Source: Rhizophagus irregularis (lineage: Eukaryota; Glomeromycota; Glomeromycetes; Glomerales; Glomeraceae). From it: DNA of 64,000 bases. The position numbers and the translations under genes were made by a program. The stretch covers positions 3,224,001-3,288,000 of the forward strand of contig NC_089443.1 of assembly GCF_026210795.1 (NCBI RefSeq), written 5' to 3'. Below are positions 12,531-24,084 of this stretch, in pieces. How positions within the stretch are numbered: position 1 is the first letter of the stretch; each line of letters opens with the position of its first letter. Below the pieces are notes generated by a model. The model did no database searches. It was not told where the DNA came from and was given only the letters and a program-made list of their open reading frames with translations.

Positions 12531-13052
12531 CATCAGGAAATTTGTTTAGACGTAATTTAGTGTAATATTTCGAAGGTGGTGTAAAATTTCGAAATATTAC
12601 ACTAAAAACGTAATATTACAAAAGTTTACGCTCTTAAATTTGAATAATTATAGTAATTTAAGAATATCTCGCTATCTACTGATCCAATCAAGACGATCTA
12701 TAGCTCATTGGAATCAGCTCATCAAGACGAATCGAATGGTAGTAAAATCGTATCTTTACGTTCGATAGATGATTTTCTATTAATTTAAAACTTTACTGCA
12801 TACTATAGAGCGTTCTATCAACTGTAGAAATGCGATTTTACTACCATTCGATCCGTCTTGATGAGCTGATTCCAATGGGCTATAGATCGTCTTGATTGGA
12901 TCAGTAGATAGCGAGATATTCTTAAATTACTATAATTATTCAAATTTAAGAGCGTAAACTTTTGTAATATTACGTTTTTAGTGTAATATTTCGAAATTTT
13001 ACACCACCTTCAAAATATTACACTAAATTACGCCTAAACAAATTTCCTGATG
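12531..13052. mobile_element. Near-perfect foldback MITE with TA target
   Basis: TA at 12529-12530 and 13053-13054 flanks a 522-base element starting CATCAGGAAATTTGTTTAG and ending with the inverse, CTAAACAAATTTCCTGATG. The two arms (12,531-12,760 and 12,825-13,052) match almost base for base around a short AT-rich centre. It has no coding capacity. Both arms contain the hairpin core (12,711-12,746 and 12,844-12,879) shared with other MITEs here. The TA target suggests a Tc1/mariner-type helper. The very low arm divergence suggests a recent insertion. Confidence 0.85.
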
Positions 13053-14258
13053 TATAGTAGTGCTAGTTTGAGTATTGTACCATGTACTAGAATTTTCTTA
13101 GTACATGTATACTACCACAACACTGGCCTATAGTACTGGGGTACTATTTAAATAATAATACTCTAGTACTATTTAAATAGTACTAGGGGGATACTATATG
13201 AAAAGAGGGGTACTGTATAAGGGGGTATATTAAATTAAAATTTTGTAAAGATCTTATCTTAGATAAGATGTAATTTTAAAGCCCTCTTAAATCAATATAC
13301 AACATTTTTTTTTATTTTATTTCACTCATTTCTTAATGTAAACGGTAAACCGTATGAATAATAAAAGTTACGATAATAATAAAATGCACATGAAATTGCC
13401 ATTATCACATATAATAGAAAAGTTATGATAATAATAAAATGCGCTGAGAAAATTGCCATTATCGCATATTATGAAAGAGGTTATAGTAAGAATATAATAC
13501 AAATAAATTTAACATAAAAACTAAATAACTTCAAGACTGGTTATTTAAAAAAGAACAGCTTTTGAAAGTACAACCAGATTTAAATGTTTGAATAAAGGAG
13601 CTTTCCCAAAATATCCTTCTCTAGAAAAAGTTTTAGTGGAATGGATAAAGGAAAAAAAAAAAAATCAGAATGCAATTTTCTGGCAAATGGTTCAAGTAAA
13701 GGCCAAAGTATTTGCAAATATACAACATTGGAAAACTTTGTATTCTGATATTCAATCATTTTCTTTTTTATCAAATAGTTGGATGATTTTATGAACTACA
13801 ACAATCTGAGCACTTATTATCATATTACTATTACACAACATTTATCAGATGATTTAATTGAAAAGCAACAAGAATTTTTAGCATTTGTTACTTATCAATG
13901 TATCCAATATGAATATTTTTTAGCATTTATTGGTAAGTGGTAATACCAATAACCACCAATGATGACAGATTATGAAAAAACTAATTTCACAGTTGTTTTA
14001 ACATGTATGGCTGATGGAACAAAACTTCTTCCTCTTATAATCTTTAAACTGAAAAATATTCCAAGGGGTAACTTTCCACTATTAGAGCTAATCCAAAAGG
14101 ATGGATGAATGAAAGTAAAATGCTTTATTGGATTGAAAATATTTGGATTAAGCATATAGCAACTCTCTCCAATCCACAATCCCTACTTATCTTAGACTCA
14201 TTTTCAGTATATATTATTGATTCTATTAAAAGATGCTTTATTGAGAAAAAAACAAATA

Positions 14259-15651
14259 CAGTCAACTCTCTTTATAGTCACACATTTGGGACAGTCCATA
14301 TTTGGTGATTATAAAGAGATGTGACTATATAAAAAATTTCTTATATTTGTATATCATAATTTCGGCCAAAAATTAACATAATTTTAGTTAGAATTATACT
14401 TAAAACTTTATTGTATCGTAACTTCGCCAATATTAATCATAGAGAGATGATCTTACCGCCATTCGATTCGTCTTGATGAGACGGTTCTAATGGTATAAAA
14501 TACGTCGAAATCCAATCACTAGATTAATTTCCGAAATTAAAAAAATATTAATGGTTTTTGTGTAATAACTCTGCCAATATTGATCCTAGAAAGACGATCT
14601 TACTACCATTCGATTCGTCTTGATGTGACGAATCTAATGGTATAAGATACATCGAAATCCAATCACTAGATCAATTTCCGAAATTAAAAAATATTAAATG
14701 GTTTTTAAGTAATAACTCCGTCAATATTGATCACAGAGAGATGAGCTTACCACCATTCGATTCGTCTCGATGAGGCGATTCCAACGAGCTATAAATCGTC
14801 TTTTCACAATTACTAGGTACCGAGAAATCTAGCAAAATGTTAAATGGCGCAGTAAACGTAAATCAAGAAATATTATAATGCCGATGTTTAACATTTTGTT
14901 GAATAACTCGTCAGCCAGTGATCGGAAAAGGATAAAACTACCACCATTCGATTCGTCTCAGTAAGACGATTCTAACAAGCTATAATACATCTTTGTACGA
15001 TTATTAGATGCCAAGTTATTTAATATATTCTTTATATAACTGTGATTATAAATAGTTCTTTTTAATATAAGATTTTTGAGGATAGGTGTGATAGTAACTA
15101 TAGATAGATTGTGACTATATAGGATAGATTTTAATAATAAAGTGTTTTGAACATTCAACTGGTGTGACTATGGTGCATATCACCTAAACTCATCAATAGT
15201 CCGAATTTTTATTTTATGATGATCATTACTAAATTAGGATTTATTACTTCTAAATAAGGCAATAGTCTAACTTTATTTAGTAATTAAAATTTTGATCACA
15301 ATTTATTATAACAAATAAATCAATATAATTGGTTATAATCAATATCATATGATAGAATAATTCCGAAATTTTCTCATTTATATATAAGTTAATATAGAGA
15401 TATATAAAAATATGCTAACTTTAAACTTTAATAACTTTTGAAATATGTTAGATAAAGGAAAAGTAATCCGATAATTTGAAAGAGAAGAACTCAAAGTGTA
15501 ATTTTATCGGTTTACATTTTTAATTATCATATAATTTTAACAAGTAGTTAGCTTTTTAAAATCACTAATTTTATTTGATGAGTTTAGGTGATATGCACCA
15601 TATATAGTAGAATGTGACTATAATGGAAGTGACTATAGAGGGAGTTAACTG
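14259..15651. mobile_element. Non-autonomous pogo/Tigger-type element
   Basis: TA at 14257-14258 and 15652-15653 flanks ends CAGTCAACTCTCTTTATAGTC and, inverted, CAGTTAACTCCCTCTATAGTC, characteristic of pogo/Tigger ends. The interior (14,400-15,010) holds four tandem ~140-base units, each with the hairpin core CCATTCGATTCGTCT (14,459, 14,606, 14,753, 14,944). A second subterminal pair, GTGACTATA and ATATGCACCAT/ATGGTGCATAT (15,170 and 15,590), suggests a smaller element nested at the right. No transposase. It interrupts a decayed transposase of the same superfamily. Confidence 0.85.
15168..15603. repeat. Inverted-repeat-bounded insert in the pogo-type element
   Basis: ATGGTGCATATCACCTAAACTCATCAA at the left (from ~15,170) is mirrored by TGATGAGTTTAGGTGATATGCACCAT at the right (to ~15,601). 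The shared end is about 26 bases and the interior is AT-rich and non-coding. It looks like a separate small MITE inserted in the right part of the pogo-type element. The target duplication is unclear. Confidence 0.6.
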
Positions 15652-16423
15652 TATTGCTGTTATTCCTGAAGGATTGATATCTCAATAAATAAATCATTTA
15701 AAACAAAAATAAAAACTTTTTTAAATAAAATACAGATAATTTTTTCTAATTTGAGATGACATTATAATGAGTGGATGACTGAATTTGTGAAAGAATTAAC
15801 AGCTACTGCAAAAATCAAGTGGCTTTCTTATGAAACAGTTGTGAACTGAATTAATATATCATGAAATGCAGTTGATACTAATTTAATCTGAAGATAAATG
15901 TTGTGGTATTTCTAACCATCAACAGATGGGCTGATTTTTGACTATGATTGTCTTGAAAGATCAAATTCAGGTAATAAGTAGAAGTTTTAGAAAATAAAGA
16001 AAATAATGAAGTAGATACTAAAGATGATATTAAAAATTATGATCATGAAGATTATGATAATGTATGAGATGATTAAAAGTTCTTATAGCAATTAATCAAT
16101 ATATAAAAAATTTCTCATATATAAATAAAATTTAAATTTAACATACTGCATATAAAATAAATTTATAAATTATCATAATAAAAATAAAGTCACAGAAGGC
16201 TAATTTGATTAGTACTGGGTAATATTCAAAAATATTGGTATTTAGTTTTGAATAATATTCAGAAAAGCAAGATTTAAATTCTGTATTACAAACTTATACT
16301 TATTTATGTGGATCACTAATTTTTTCTAAAAATCATAGTTTAGCTCAAAAAATTTTTGTTTAAATCCACTTTACAGAAACCTTGAATTTTTAAACAATAC
16401 CGAATTGATATAATAATGATGTT

Positions 16424-17260
16424 AAATAAATATCGTGGTGATATCGATTTGCAAATGATATCATTATGATATCACAATGATATCATTTCAATATTAATTC
16501 AATATATCGAAATGATATCGTAAAGATATTTGTTTGAAAAAATATCAGATCGATATCATTTCGATATTGTTATAACAACAATGAATTTTTTGAAAAATGG
16601 GAAGTAAATACGATATTAATATGATATCGTTCCAACATTAATTCAATATCAATATGATATCGTAAAGATATCACTTTATAATTATCTAATCGACATCATA
16701 ACGATATTGACGAAACATCAAATCGATATCATATCGATATTTCGATATTGTTATAACAATAATGAAAAAATAGAAAGTAAATACGATATTAATATGATAT
16801 CGTTTCAACATTAATTCAATATCAATATGATATCGTAAAGATATCACTTTATAATTATCTAATCGACATCATAACGATATTGACGAAACATCAAATTGAT
16901 ATCATTTCGATATTGTTATAACAACAATGAATTTTTTGAAAAATGGGAAGTAAATACGATATTAATATGATATCGTTTCAACATTAATTCAATATCAATA
17001 TGATATCGTAAAGATATCACTTTATAATTATCTAATCGACATCATAACGATATTGATGAAACATCAAATTGATATCATTTTGATATTGTTATAACAATAA
17101 TGAAAAATAGAAAGTAAATACGACATTAATATGATATCATTTTGATATTGTTATAACAATAATGATTTTTTTTTTAATAAATGCAATATCAATATAATAT
17201 TATTTTAATATTAATTCAGTATCAAAATAATATCAAAATGATATTATCTATAAATATTGA
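16424..17260. repeat. ATATC-rich satellite, ~172-bp unit
   Basis: About four or five tandem copies of a unit containing AAGTAAATACGATATTAATAT, then CATTAATTCAATATCAATAT, GATATCGTAAAGATATC and CATCATAACGATATTGA. Equivalent points fall near 16,599, 16,774, 16,944 and 17,113, about 172 bases apart. Each unit is itself built from ~24-base degenerate ATATCNNNNCGATAT-like palindromes. The outer units decay into GATATC-poor sequence. Confidence 0.8.
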
Positions 17261-17559
17261 ATTTACCTTTAAAAATATCAAATCAATCAAATATCGTTAA
17301 ATTCAATTTTATAATATTTTAATAATTTGTAATCTAATTTAAAAGTTAATTTCAATAGATTTAAGTTACCGGTTATTTATTACAATAACAATTTTAATTA
17401 CAGATAAAGTATACATTAGTTTAAATATTATATAACAGATAAAAAAAATATCAATAAATCTATAATAAACTAATTCAATAAATTAGAATTATGAGTTAAA
17501 TTGGTGATGTAAGTCAAAACATTATGCCTTAATACTCCAGAATCATAACTCATCAACCC

Positions 17560-18190
17560 AAAGTTGAGGATTAACCGGGTACCTTGCTTTAGATTCAGGC
17601 GACACTGCCCAAGTTGGATGGGGTGTCACAGGTACGCTTTAAGAAGACTCGCTACGACTCTATTGCAAAAAGGATAAGTATATTCGAAAACACCAGACAT
17701 AAATTCACCTCAGAAGTTTGGCGGGAAACCCCTGTAAACAACTGCAGTTTCATTATTACCAAAATCATTGAACTTAGGGATACAATGAAAAAGTTTATGA
17801 GAATGACGGCTTTAAAAAAAAAATACAAATATATTCTCAACTTTGACAATTCACCCTTATTCTTTGGCCTGGAATTCTCATATGACTGCATTATTGTTGT
17901 TTGTAATTTGATCCATTGAATCCACCATAAATTGCCTGGCAAAGCGAACTTTTATTAGACAACCATAGCTTCATCAACAAACGTTGCAATGTGTTTGGAC
18001 GAATGACATCCTGTTTAATAAATTTTAAATGGGCAAACGTGGACCTAAAACCCATTAAAGATAGGCTGCAAGAAGTGCAAAGTAACCTACCAACCCACGA
18101 GTGGGTCTAAGGGTTAGGGAATAAAATATACGCCAAACACACACAAGTTGGTATGGAGTTAAAGTCTTACAAACTAAAAATTATTTTTGC
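17560..18190 (+). pseudogene. Possible LINE RNase H remnant
   Basis: Two short plus-strand blocks resemble the RNase H part of a non-LTR retrotransposon: LDSGDTAQVGWGVTG (about 17,590-17,635) and, further on, IKDRLQEVQSNLPTHEWV followed by GNKIYAKHTQVG (about 18,050-18,155), recalling the W-x-K-GH-x-GN...AD-LAK-G end. The middle does not read as RNase H and there are stops throughout. Weak evidence; I would accept refutation readily. Confidence 0.35.
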
Positions 18191-18948
18191 CACTTAATTC
18201 TCCAATAATCAATGTTATAAAAAAGTTACTTACGACTTAAGCCTACTTAATTATATATAAAACGACACTTCGAACAGACAGAATTCATGATATATGAGAA
18301 TATCCCATCATGCCTATTTTAACCCTTGATTAAAGGATTTTCATTGCGTTAATTATATAAGCTTTACGCCTATATAACATAAGCTTACACCTATATAATT
18401 TAAGTCCGCCTTTTCCTATAACACACTATGCACGATGGCAAATAGTATAGGAGGCAGACTCTACTTTCAGAAAGAAAGTTTTTTTTTTCAAAAAAAAAAC
18501 GTACAAATAAATAGCGGTTAAATAAAATGGTGGTTGAATTGACTTTTTAGGAATTAATAGGTCTTATACGTGATCATTTAATATACGCGATCATTTAATT
18601 ACGCGATCATTTAATCAGACAATTTTATAAATTTGGTATTATACGAACTTGATCAACCAATAATTGTTTAGGTAATGCACGGATGAGTTCTTTATAGGTG
18701 GATATTACTCAAAATAGAGCCAAATTAACTTTACACAGTTTATACAGATAATTGATTACTTAATGGTAATAACACAACAAGTTAAAGAAATTCAAATATG
18801 ATTGAATCTCAACAGATATTCAAAACTTTTAAAACTTTTTGTGATTTTTCGATTGAAGCTAATTATTATTAAAGTCTATACCATTAAAAGAATAATAATT
18901 AAATAAACTAAAAAGAAATACTCAATAAAACTCAATTTTATTTTTTTA
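18191..18948. other. Non-coding stretch
   Basis: No supported gene. Short local repeats of ACGCGATCATTTAAT (18,570-18,615) and TATATAA..AAGCTTA (18,340-18,400) occur, with a T-run/A-run pair near 18,480-18,500 that would form a hairpin. Confidence 0.5.
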
Positions 18949-20291
18949 TTAAAATTTTATAAAATCATTTATTAATGATTCTTCTTCGTCATATAATTTT
19001 ATAAGAACGCACCTAAATCTATAATTTAATTTTATTAATAGTATATTATTATCAAAAGCGTAATGTGCGAAATAAATAAAATAACTTACTTGTTTTAGGG
19101 TATTTACTATATCACTTCTACTTCGGGAAGGGATAATTAAATTTTTAGTCATGGTATCCAATTCCTTTATACCAGATAAGTTTTTACCGTCCCAAGAAAC
19201 GCGGACGGCTTCCTTAACAAACTCAACTAACGTATCAGTTCCTCCATTATTTGTTAATTCCAAAATATTGACAGCTGCGAGTTGACGGTTTAAAAGTTTT
19301 TGCATCACGTTTTCATCAACGTATTCTTTAATTTCTTTTTGTGAAAGATTTCCAGTCATACCCCTATAATTAATTAATTAATAATTATACAAATAGCACT
19401 ATTTTGTTGACTATAAAACAATAAAATAAATAAATACCTGCTCTTTCTTATTTTTTTGTATTCCTCAACTAAATTTAGAATATTTTAGTTGAATTTATTT
19501 CAAAAGTCAATTAAAGACTTACGAGTTTTTTCTAAATAGCTTCTGGCTTCACTAGTATAAATTTTAAACTGAAAAATTTTCACAACCAAATCATCGAGTG
19601 CTTCACTACTCAGATTCCTCGCTCGTAAAAATAAGCACTTTACCGACTCATTCTAGAGTCGTATTTTATCCTAAAATATTATGAGATACGTTATTTAAAG
19701 ATTTAGACATAATAAATATTACCATATTGTATTAATACTAACTTCAGTATTCTTTGAACTAACGACATAAGATGATTCATTCATCTCATTTGCTAATCGT
19801 AAAATGTCTGGATTTTTGTTTTTAAGCCAGTTACATATATCTAATTTTGTACAAAACTGAAACGGATCCAGAACTGTTTTAGCCGCGCCTAACTTGTCGT
19901 TATCATTATCATCATCTTCATCATCTTCATCTTCTTCATCTTCATCTTCACTTTTATCCCTTACATCATCTTCTACTATTACTTCTTTTTCTATATAATA
20001 TATCATTTCAATTATTTCAATTAAAATTAATAGAATAATATCAAAGAGCTAAAGTCTATATAATTAATATTTACCTAATAATAATTGATTAGTTTCTTCG
20101 ATATTCATTTCTCTTCTCTTTTTCGTTAAAGTCCTTGGATTTTTTTTCGTTCCTATCATACATATTTTTGGTATTTTACTATTTATTTTCCTTACATATA
20201 AGCAAAAAATATAATTGTATTTACAAAAAGTTATATAAATACCTGTTTCAACTTCTACTTGATTATTATAAACTGCTTTACGTTTAGACAT
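18949..20291 (-). CDS. Unknown acidic multi-exon protein
   Basis: The ATG at 20291 starts SKRKAVYNNQVEVET. GT-AG introns then join GTKKNPRTLTKKRREMNIEETNQLLL, an Asp/Glu tract (KSEDEDEEDEDDEDDDNDND, 19,970-19,900) followed by CTKLDICNWLKNKNPDILRLANEM, a further exon NESVKCLFLRARNLSSEALDDLV (from ~19,656), a small exon EEYKKIRKSR (~19,470) and MTGNLSQKEIKEYVDENVMQKLLN. The last part may read straight through to 18949 or be spliced after LKQ (~19,094) to an early stop. The LDICNWLK segment is vaguely SAM-like. No family recognised; the basic start plus acidic tract suggests a nuclear protein. Confidence 0.55.
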
Positions 20292-21412
20292 AATATAAAA
20301 TATTAGTGAAAAAAAATATAGAAAAATTCGATTAAGAAAAATAAGCGAAAAAAAAGTAAAATAAATATGTTTACCGAATTAAAGTTCTTTATATTAATTT
20401 TGAAACCGGACATTCTCATCTCGCAAGATCACACATTCACACAGTACATAATGTATGTATTCCAATTTTATACTGTAATCATAATTCTAAATTCTAATAA
20501 CCGAGTTCTCGTGCTCCATCTCCTATTTTTTGATCCAATATCTCATTTTTGAAGAATGTTACATAACAATGGAATTTATTATCTATTGTCAAAATATAAA
20601 ATGACTATCATAAGATAAAAATAAATGTTATGAATTTCTGTTTAAAGAAATGAATGATGAAACAATAATGTTAAACTTCCTTTTACGATTAAGCACAGCC
20701 TTTTACAGCCACAATTGCTATATTATTCTGACACTGTACGACATATCAACTCGCATGGTCAAAGAAAAAATCAAAATTTAATGATATCGGTATTATTTAT
20801 GTTTCACAATTAAACATAAGTAAGGGTTAATATTATAATATTAATATAATTGGCATGTACAAATGTAGTTAGATTATTATATCCAGCGAATTTAATCGTT
20901 TCGAAACTCGTCGAACTCGAGTTGAATTCGAGTTTGAATTTGCGTTGATGAAATTGTTAATTTTTGTTAGATTTAAGCTTGATTAAATATGATTTAATTT
21001 TACAATTAGAAAAAATAAACTAAACGATTAAAATTGTAAATAAAAAATAGTATAATAAATTCATAATATCTAGTGAAATAAATTAGTTCGTGTGAACTCA
21101 AATTGAACTCGAGTTGAACTCATATTTAACGCGATTGAATTCGTTCGATATTTTAGATAATAACTTATTATTTGTAATTGTCTGATATAAATATATTGCA
21201 AGGGCATCTTAATCTTATTGCCTGCATATATTGTTTTTAATTTTTAAATAAAAAAGAAATTTATTTTTGCAGATATCTTAAACATATTACTTGCATATAT
21301 TATTTTGAATGTTAACTAAAATAAACAGAATTTCAAACTAGAGAAAATATTTATAAGGGAAGTATACGTCTTTTTTTTTAAAAAAATAATCATTTCTCAA
21401 CAAATTTTAATC
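20292..21412. other. Intergenic DNA
   Basis: Divergent spacer between the unknown acidic gene and the SANT-like gene. It contains local direct repeats of CTCGAGTTGAATTCG/GAACTCGAGTTGAACT (20,910-20,935 and 21,100-21,120) that share the ACTCGAGT motif of the small hAT MITE at 58,809. No coding frame supported. Confidence 0.5.
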
Positions 21413-22009
21413 ATGCCTATAGAATGGACCCGTGCAGCTACTGACCATTTGATAAGACAAAGAAGGTAAAATAAAATATCTTTCTAGATGTCTTCTTTCT
21501 TTTATGTTACTTACATTATTCTTTTATCTAATAATTCAATAAATAACAATAATGTAAAGACGTGGTAATGAGCGCTACCACGATATGGATGGTAGAAGTA
21601 GGGTCTCCTTCTGGGAGACAACTGCAAGACGACTCTACCAGGACCTACGATTTCGTTGCTCTGCAAGACAGTGTGAGCAACGATTCCGAAATTTAATTCG
21701 GAATTTCAATGTTAGTAAAGCAATAATAAAATAAAGATAATAAAAAAAAATGTATTAACTGTGTTGATATTTTTAGGATTTTGTTGAGTGGAGAAATGGA
21801 GGAAGTAGAGGTCGCTGGACCAGAACAGGCCAGCGTTACTATCGGTCCTTCAGAAGCAGATTATGGGAGCAGCCCGGTAATTATTAGAGATCTTTTAATT
21901 AATTCTTATATTTATTTATATTAAATTTATTTTATTTACATTATTAGAAACGCGGCATAGTAGGAGACGCCAACGTAACAGGAGGCACCTACGGCGACTT
22001 CGAGCTTGA
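21413..22009 (+). CDS. Small SANT/trihelix-like DNA-binding protein
   Basis: Four exons (21413-21465, 21560-21710, 21777-21876, 21948-22009) join in frame to 121 residues. It starts MPIEWTRAATDHLIRQRR and continues NERYHDMDGRSRVSFW, RRLYQDLRFRCSARQCEQ and RFRNLIRNFN. The spacing of W, FW and C-x2-x-F/W-xNL fits a Myb/SANT-like or trihelix fold, with the recognition helix around ARQCEQRFRNLIR. The rest is Arg-rich, ending RRRQRNRRHLRRLRA. Base composition is clearly GC-richer than the surroundings. Such proteins occur in many copies in AM fungi and may derive from transposon-linked DNA-binding genes; this is inference. Confidence 0.6.
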
Positions 22010-22014
22010 GATTA

Positions 22015-22345
22015 ATTTATATTTTTTTTTATTTTATATTTTTTTTATTTTATATTTTTTATTTTTATGTTTTATTTTTATGTTTTATTTTTATATATTT
22101 TAATTTTATATTTTTTAATTTTATATTTTAATTTTATATTTTTATATTTTTATATTTTAATTTTATATTTTTTAATTTTATATTTTTATATTTTTATATA
22201 TTTTATTTTTAATTTTATAATTTTTATATTTTTCCTTTCCCTTTCGTCTTCTCCCTTCTCTTCGTCTTTTCTTTCCCCTTTTCTTCGTTTTTTTCTTTCT
22301 CTTTCGTTTCTCCCTTTCTCAGAAAGGTGCCAACTACCAAATCAT
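22015..22345. repeat. Low-complexity (TTTTATAT)n and pyrimidine tract
   Basis: 22,018-22,235 is almost entirely T and A with the recurrent word TATATTTTTATTTTAA. It runs into a C/T-only tract with CTTTCGTCTTCTCCC-like words (22,230-22,320). It lies directly after the stop of the SANT-like gene. An uninterrupted frame through the region is a composition artefact. Confidence 0.8.
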
Positions 22346-24079
22346 GATACTACAAATAGAATTTGGATAAAAAATAATTTTTATTTTACAGCCATATAAT
22401 TATATTAATTATATAAATATAATAAAATAATTATTTAATTTGTATCGTATAAAATTTTGGTTAAAATTAACCAATAAAATCATATGCATGATGTAATAAT
22501 AAATTAAAATTAACCAATTAAAATCACTTTAATTACATGCATGTGATATCTAAAAATAGCTAAAATTCACGTTTATTAATGAGATTTTTTTTGTTTATTT
22601 TCAAAAATACACTTTTCTTTTGTCTTTTATATTAACACTTTATGGTATTTTGTTCGTCTCTTCTTTTCTCTTTTGAAAGTATACTTTAATTATCTTTTTA
22701 CAATATTAACAATACTTTGGGACACTTTAGTTTATATATTCAATATAGTAAAACACCCACATACGAAAAGCAAGAATAAAAAAAGAATAAAAAACAGAAA
22801 ATGTACCCACCACTCACATACGAAAGAAAAGAATAAAAGAAAGGAAAAATGTACCCACCTAACCACATACAAAAGAGAAAAAAGCCGTTTTTTAAATAAA
22901 TAGTGGAGCTGATAAGCAAGGTATGAAAATAGGATATACGCGTATTTTTCATATTTTTTTTACAATATGTTGTGGTTTGAGTATTTTTTTGTTAGACTGT
23001 GGTATAAATGTGAATATATTTTTCAACGGCTATGTATCTATTGCTTGTTAAATATATTTGCAATTTCTTTGTTAGACTGTGGTATTACAATATGAAGTGT
23101 GAATATATTTTTCAACGGCCATGTATCTATTGCTTGTTAAATATATTTGCAATTTCTTTTGTAATATTTGCTTTAGCCTGTAGGAAAATGTTATGAAATA
23201 GGGCTGGATATTTTATGACATTTTCTGCCTTCCAATTACTTTGTTTGGGGGTAGCCTGACAATTTGTCGTTATCCATCAGTTGTAGCAACCAGCATTTTT
23301 TTACAATATTATGATTTTAAGAAACAAAACACTTTTAAAAAAATTTAAAGAAAGAACTAACTTAAAAATATTATCATTTTTATTATTCTTTACAAAATCC
23401 CGGAATTAATTGCTCTAACTATTATCCCAAGGTTATGTATTAAATTTTAAATATATTTTACAAAGAATACATTTTATTAATCATGGTTGTTTTTAAAGAT
23501 GTAGTATGTAATTGATAATTACTACCTTGTGTTGTAATAGTAAGGGTTGCAACCTATTACTACTTTTAAAGTTAAAGTGTTGTAATATTACAATACTTAT
23601 GATTATTCAAAAATTTTCTTTTTGAAAAATAAAAATTACAAAAATAAGTTTTTATAGAACAAATATCATTATAAAAAGAAATGATAATATATATTTGTAT
23701 AATTGAAAATAATTATAACACATTATAATAATTACAATACTAGTAGTAATTATAATACTATATAATAATTATAATATTGTGTTGTAATTACAACAAAAGT
23801 GTTGTATGTATGTTGTAATAATTGCAACTTTACAACTTTCTAAAAATAATTACATATCACATCTTTAGTTGTTTTATAGTATATATATATAGTATATATA
23901 TTTTAAAATTAAAAATGACGTATCCATCCACTCACATACGAAAAGAAAAGAATAAAAAAGAGAAGAAAAGAATAAAAAAAAAGGAAAAAAGAAACGTACT
24001 CCACTCACCCATAATAATCCACTAATAAAAAATTATTATTATTAATGTATAATAAATAATAAACATATATTACAATAAA
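22346..24079. other. Non-coding stretch with short direct repeats
   Basis: No gene supported. A ~85-base direct repeat, TTTGTTAGACTGTGGTAT... to TATTTGCAATTTCTTT, occurs at about 22,989-23,068 and 23,069-23,158. The phrase CCCACTCACATACGAAAAGAAAAGAATAA recurs near 22,750-22,870 and 23,925-24,010. Between 23,540 and 23,830 the word GTTGTAATA/TATTACAAC recurs in both orientations. Confidence 0.6.
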
Positions 24080-24084
24080 AATAT

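Larger units (their letters stand above)
13540..16070 (+). pseudogene. Decayed pogo/Tigger (DDE_1) transposase, split by a MITE
   Basis: Plus-strand blocks match fungal pogo/Tigger transposases. FPKYPSLEKVLVEWI (13,590-13,645) is the CENP-B-like DNA-binding region. TNFTVVLTCMADGTKLLPLI (13,980-14,040) comes next, then NPKGWMNESKMLYWIENIW (14,095-14,150) and SLLILDSFSVY (14,185-14,215), where ILDSF holds the second catalytic Asp. After the insertion IAVIPEGLISQ (15,655-15,685) and TEFVKELTATAKIKWLSYETVVN follow. Several stops make it a pseudogene. Removing 14259-15651 and one TA would read KTNIAVIPEG, as in intact relatives. Confidence 0.8.

Noticed and set aside
13588-13794. Independent small gene
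   Set aside because: It is the N-terminal part of the decayed pogo/Tigger transposase.
14459-14540. Hammerhead ribozyme (TTGATGAG with CGAAAT)
   Set aside because: The TTGATGAG word is the loop of a simple hairpin. In sister copies it changes to CAATTAG or CGTCAAG, so the ribozyme core is not conserved.
22067-22399. 110-codon Phe/Leu/Tyr-rich open frame
   Set aside because: It is a product of the T-rich low-complexity run; no conserved motif or start context.
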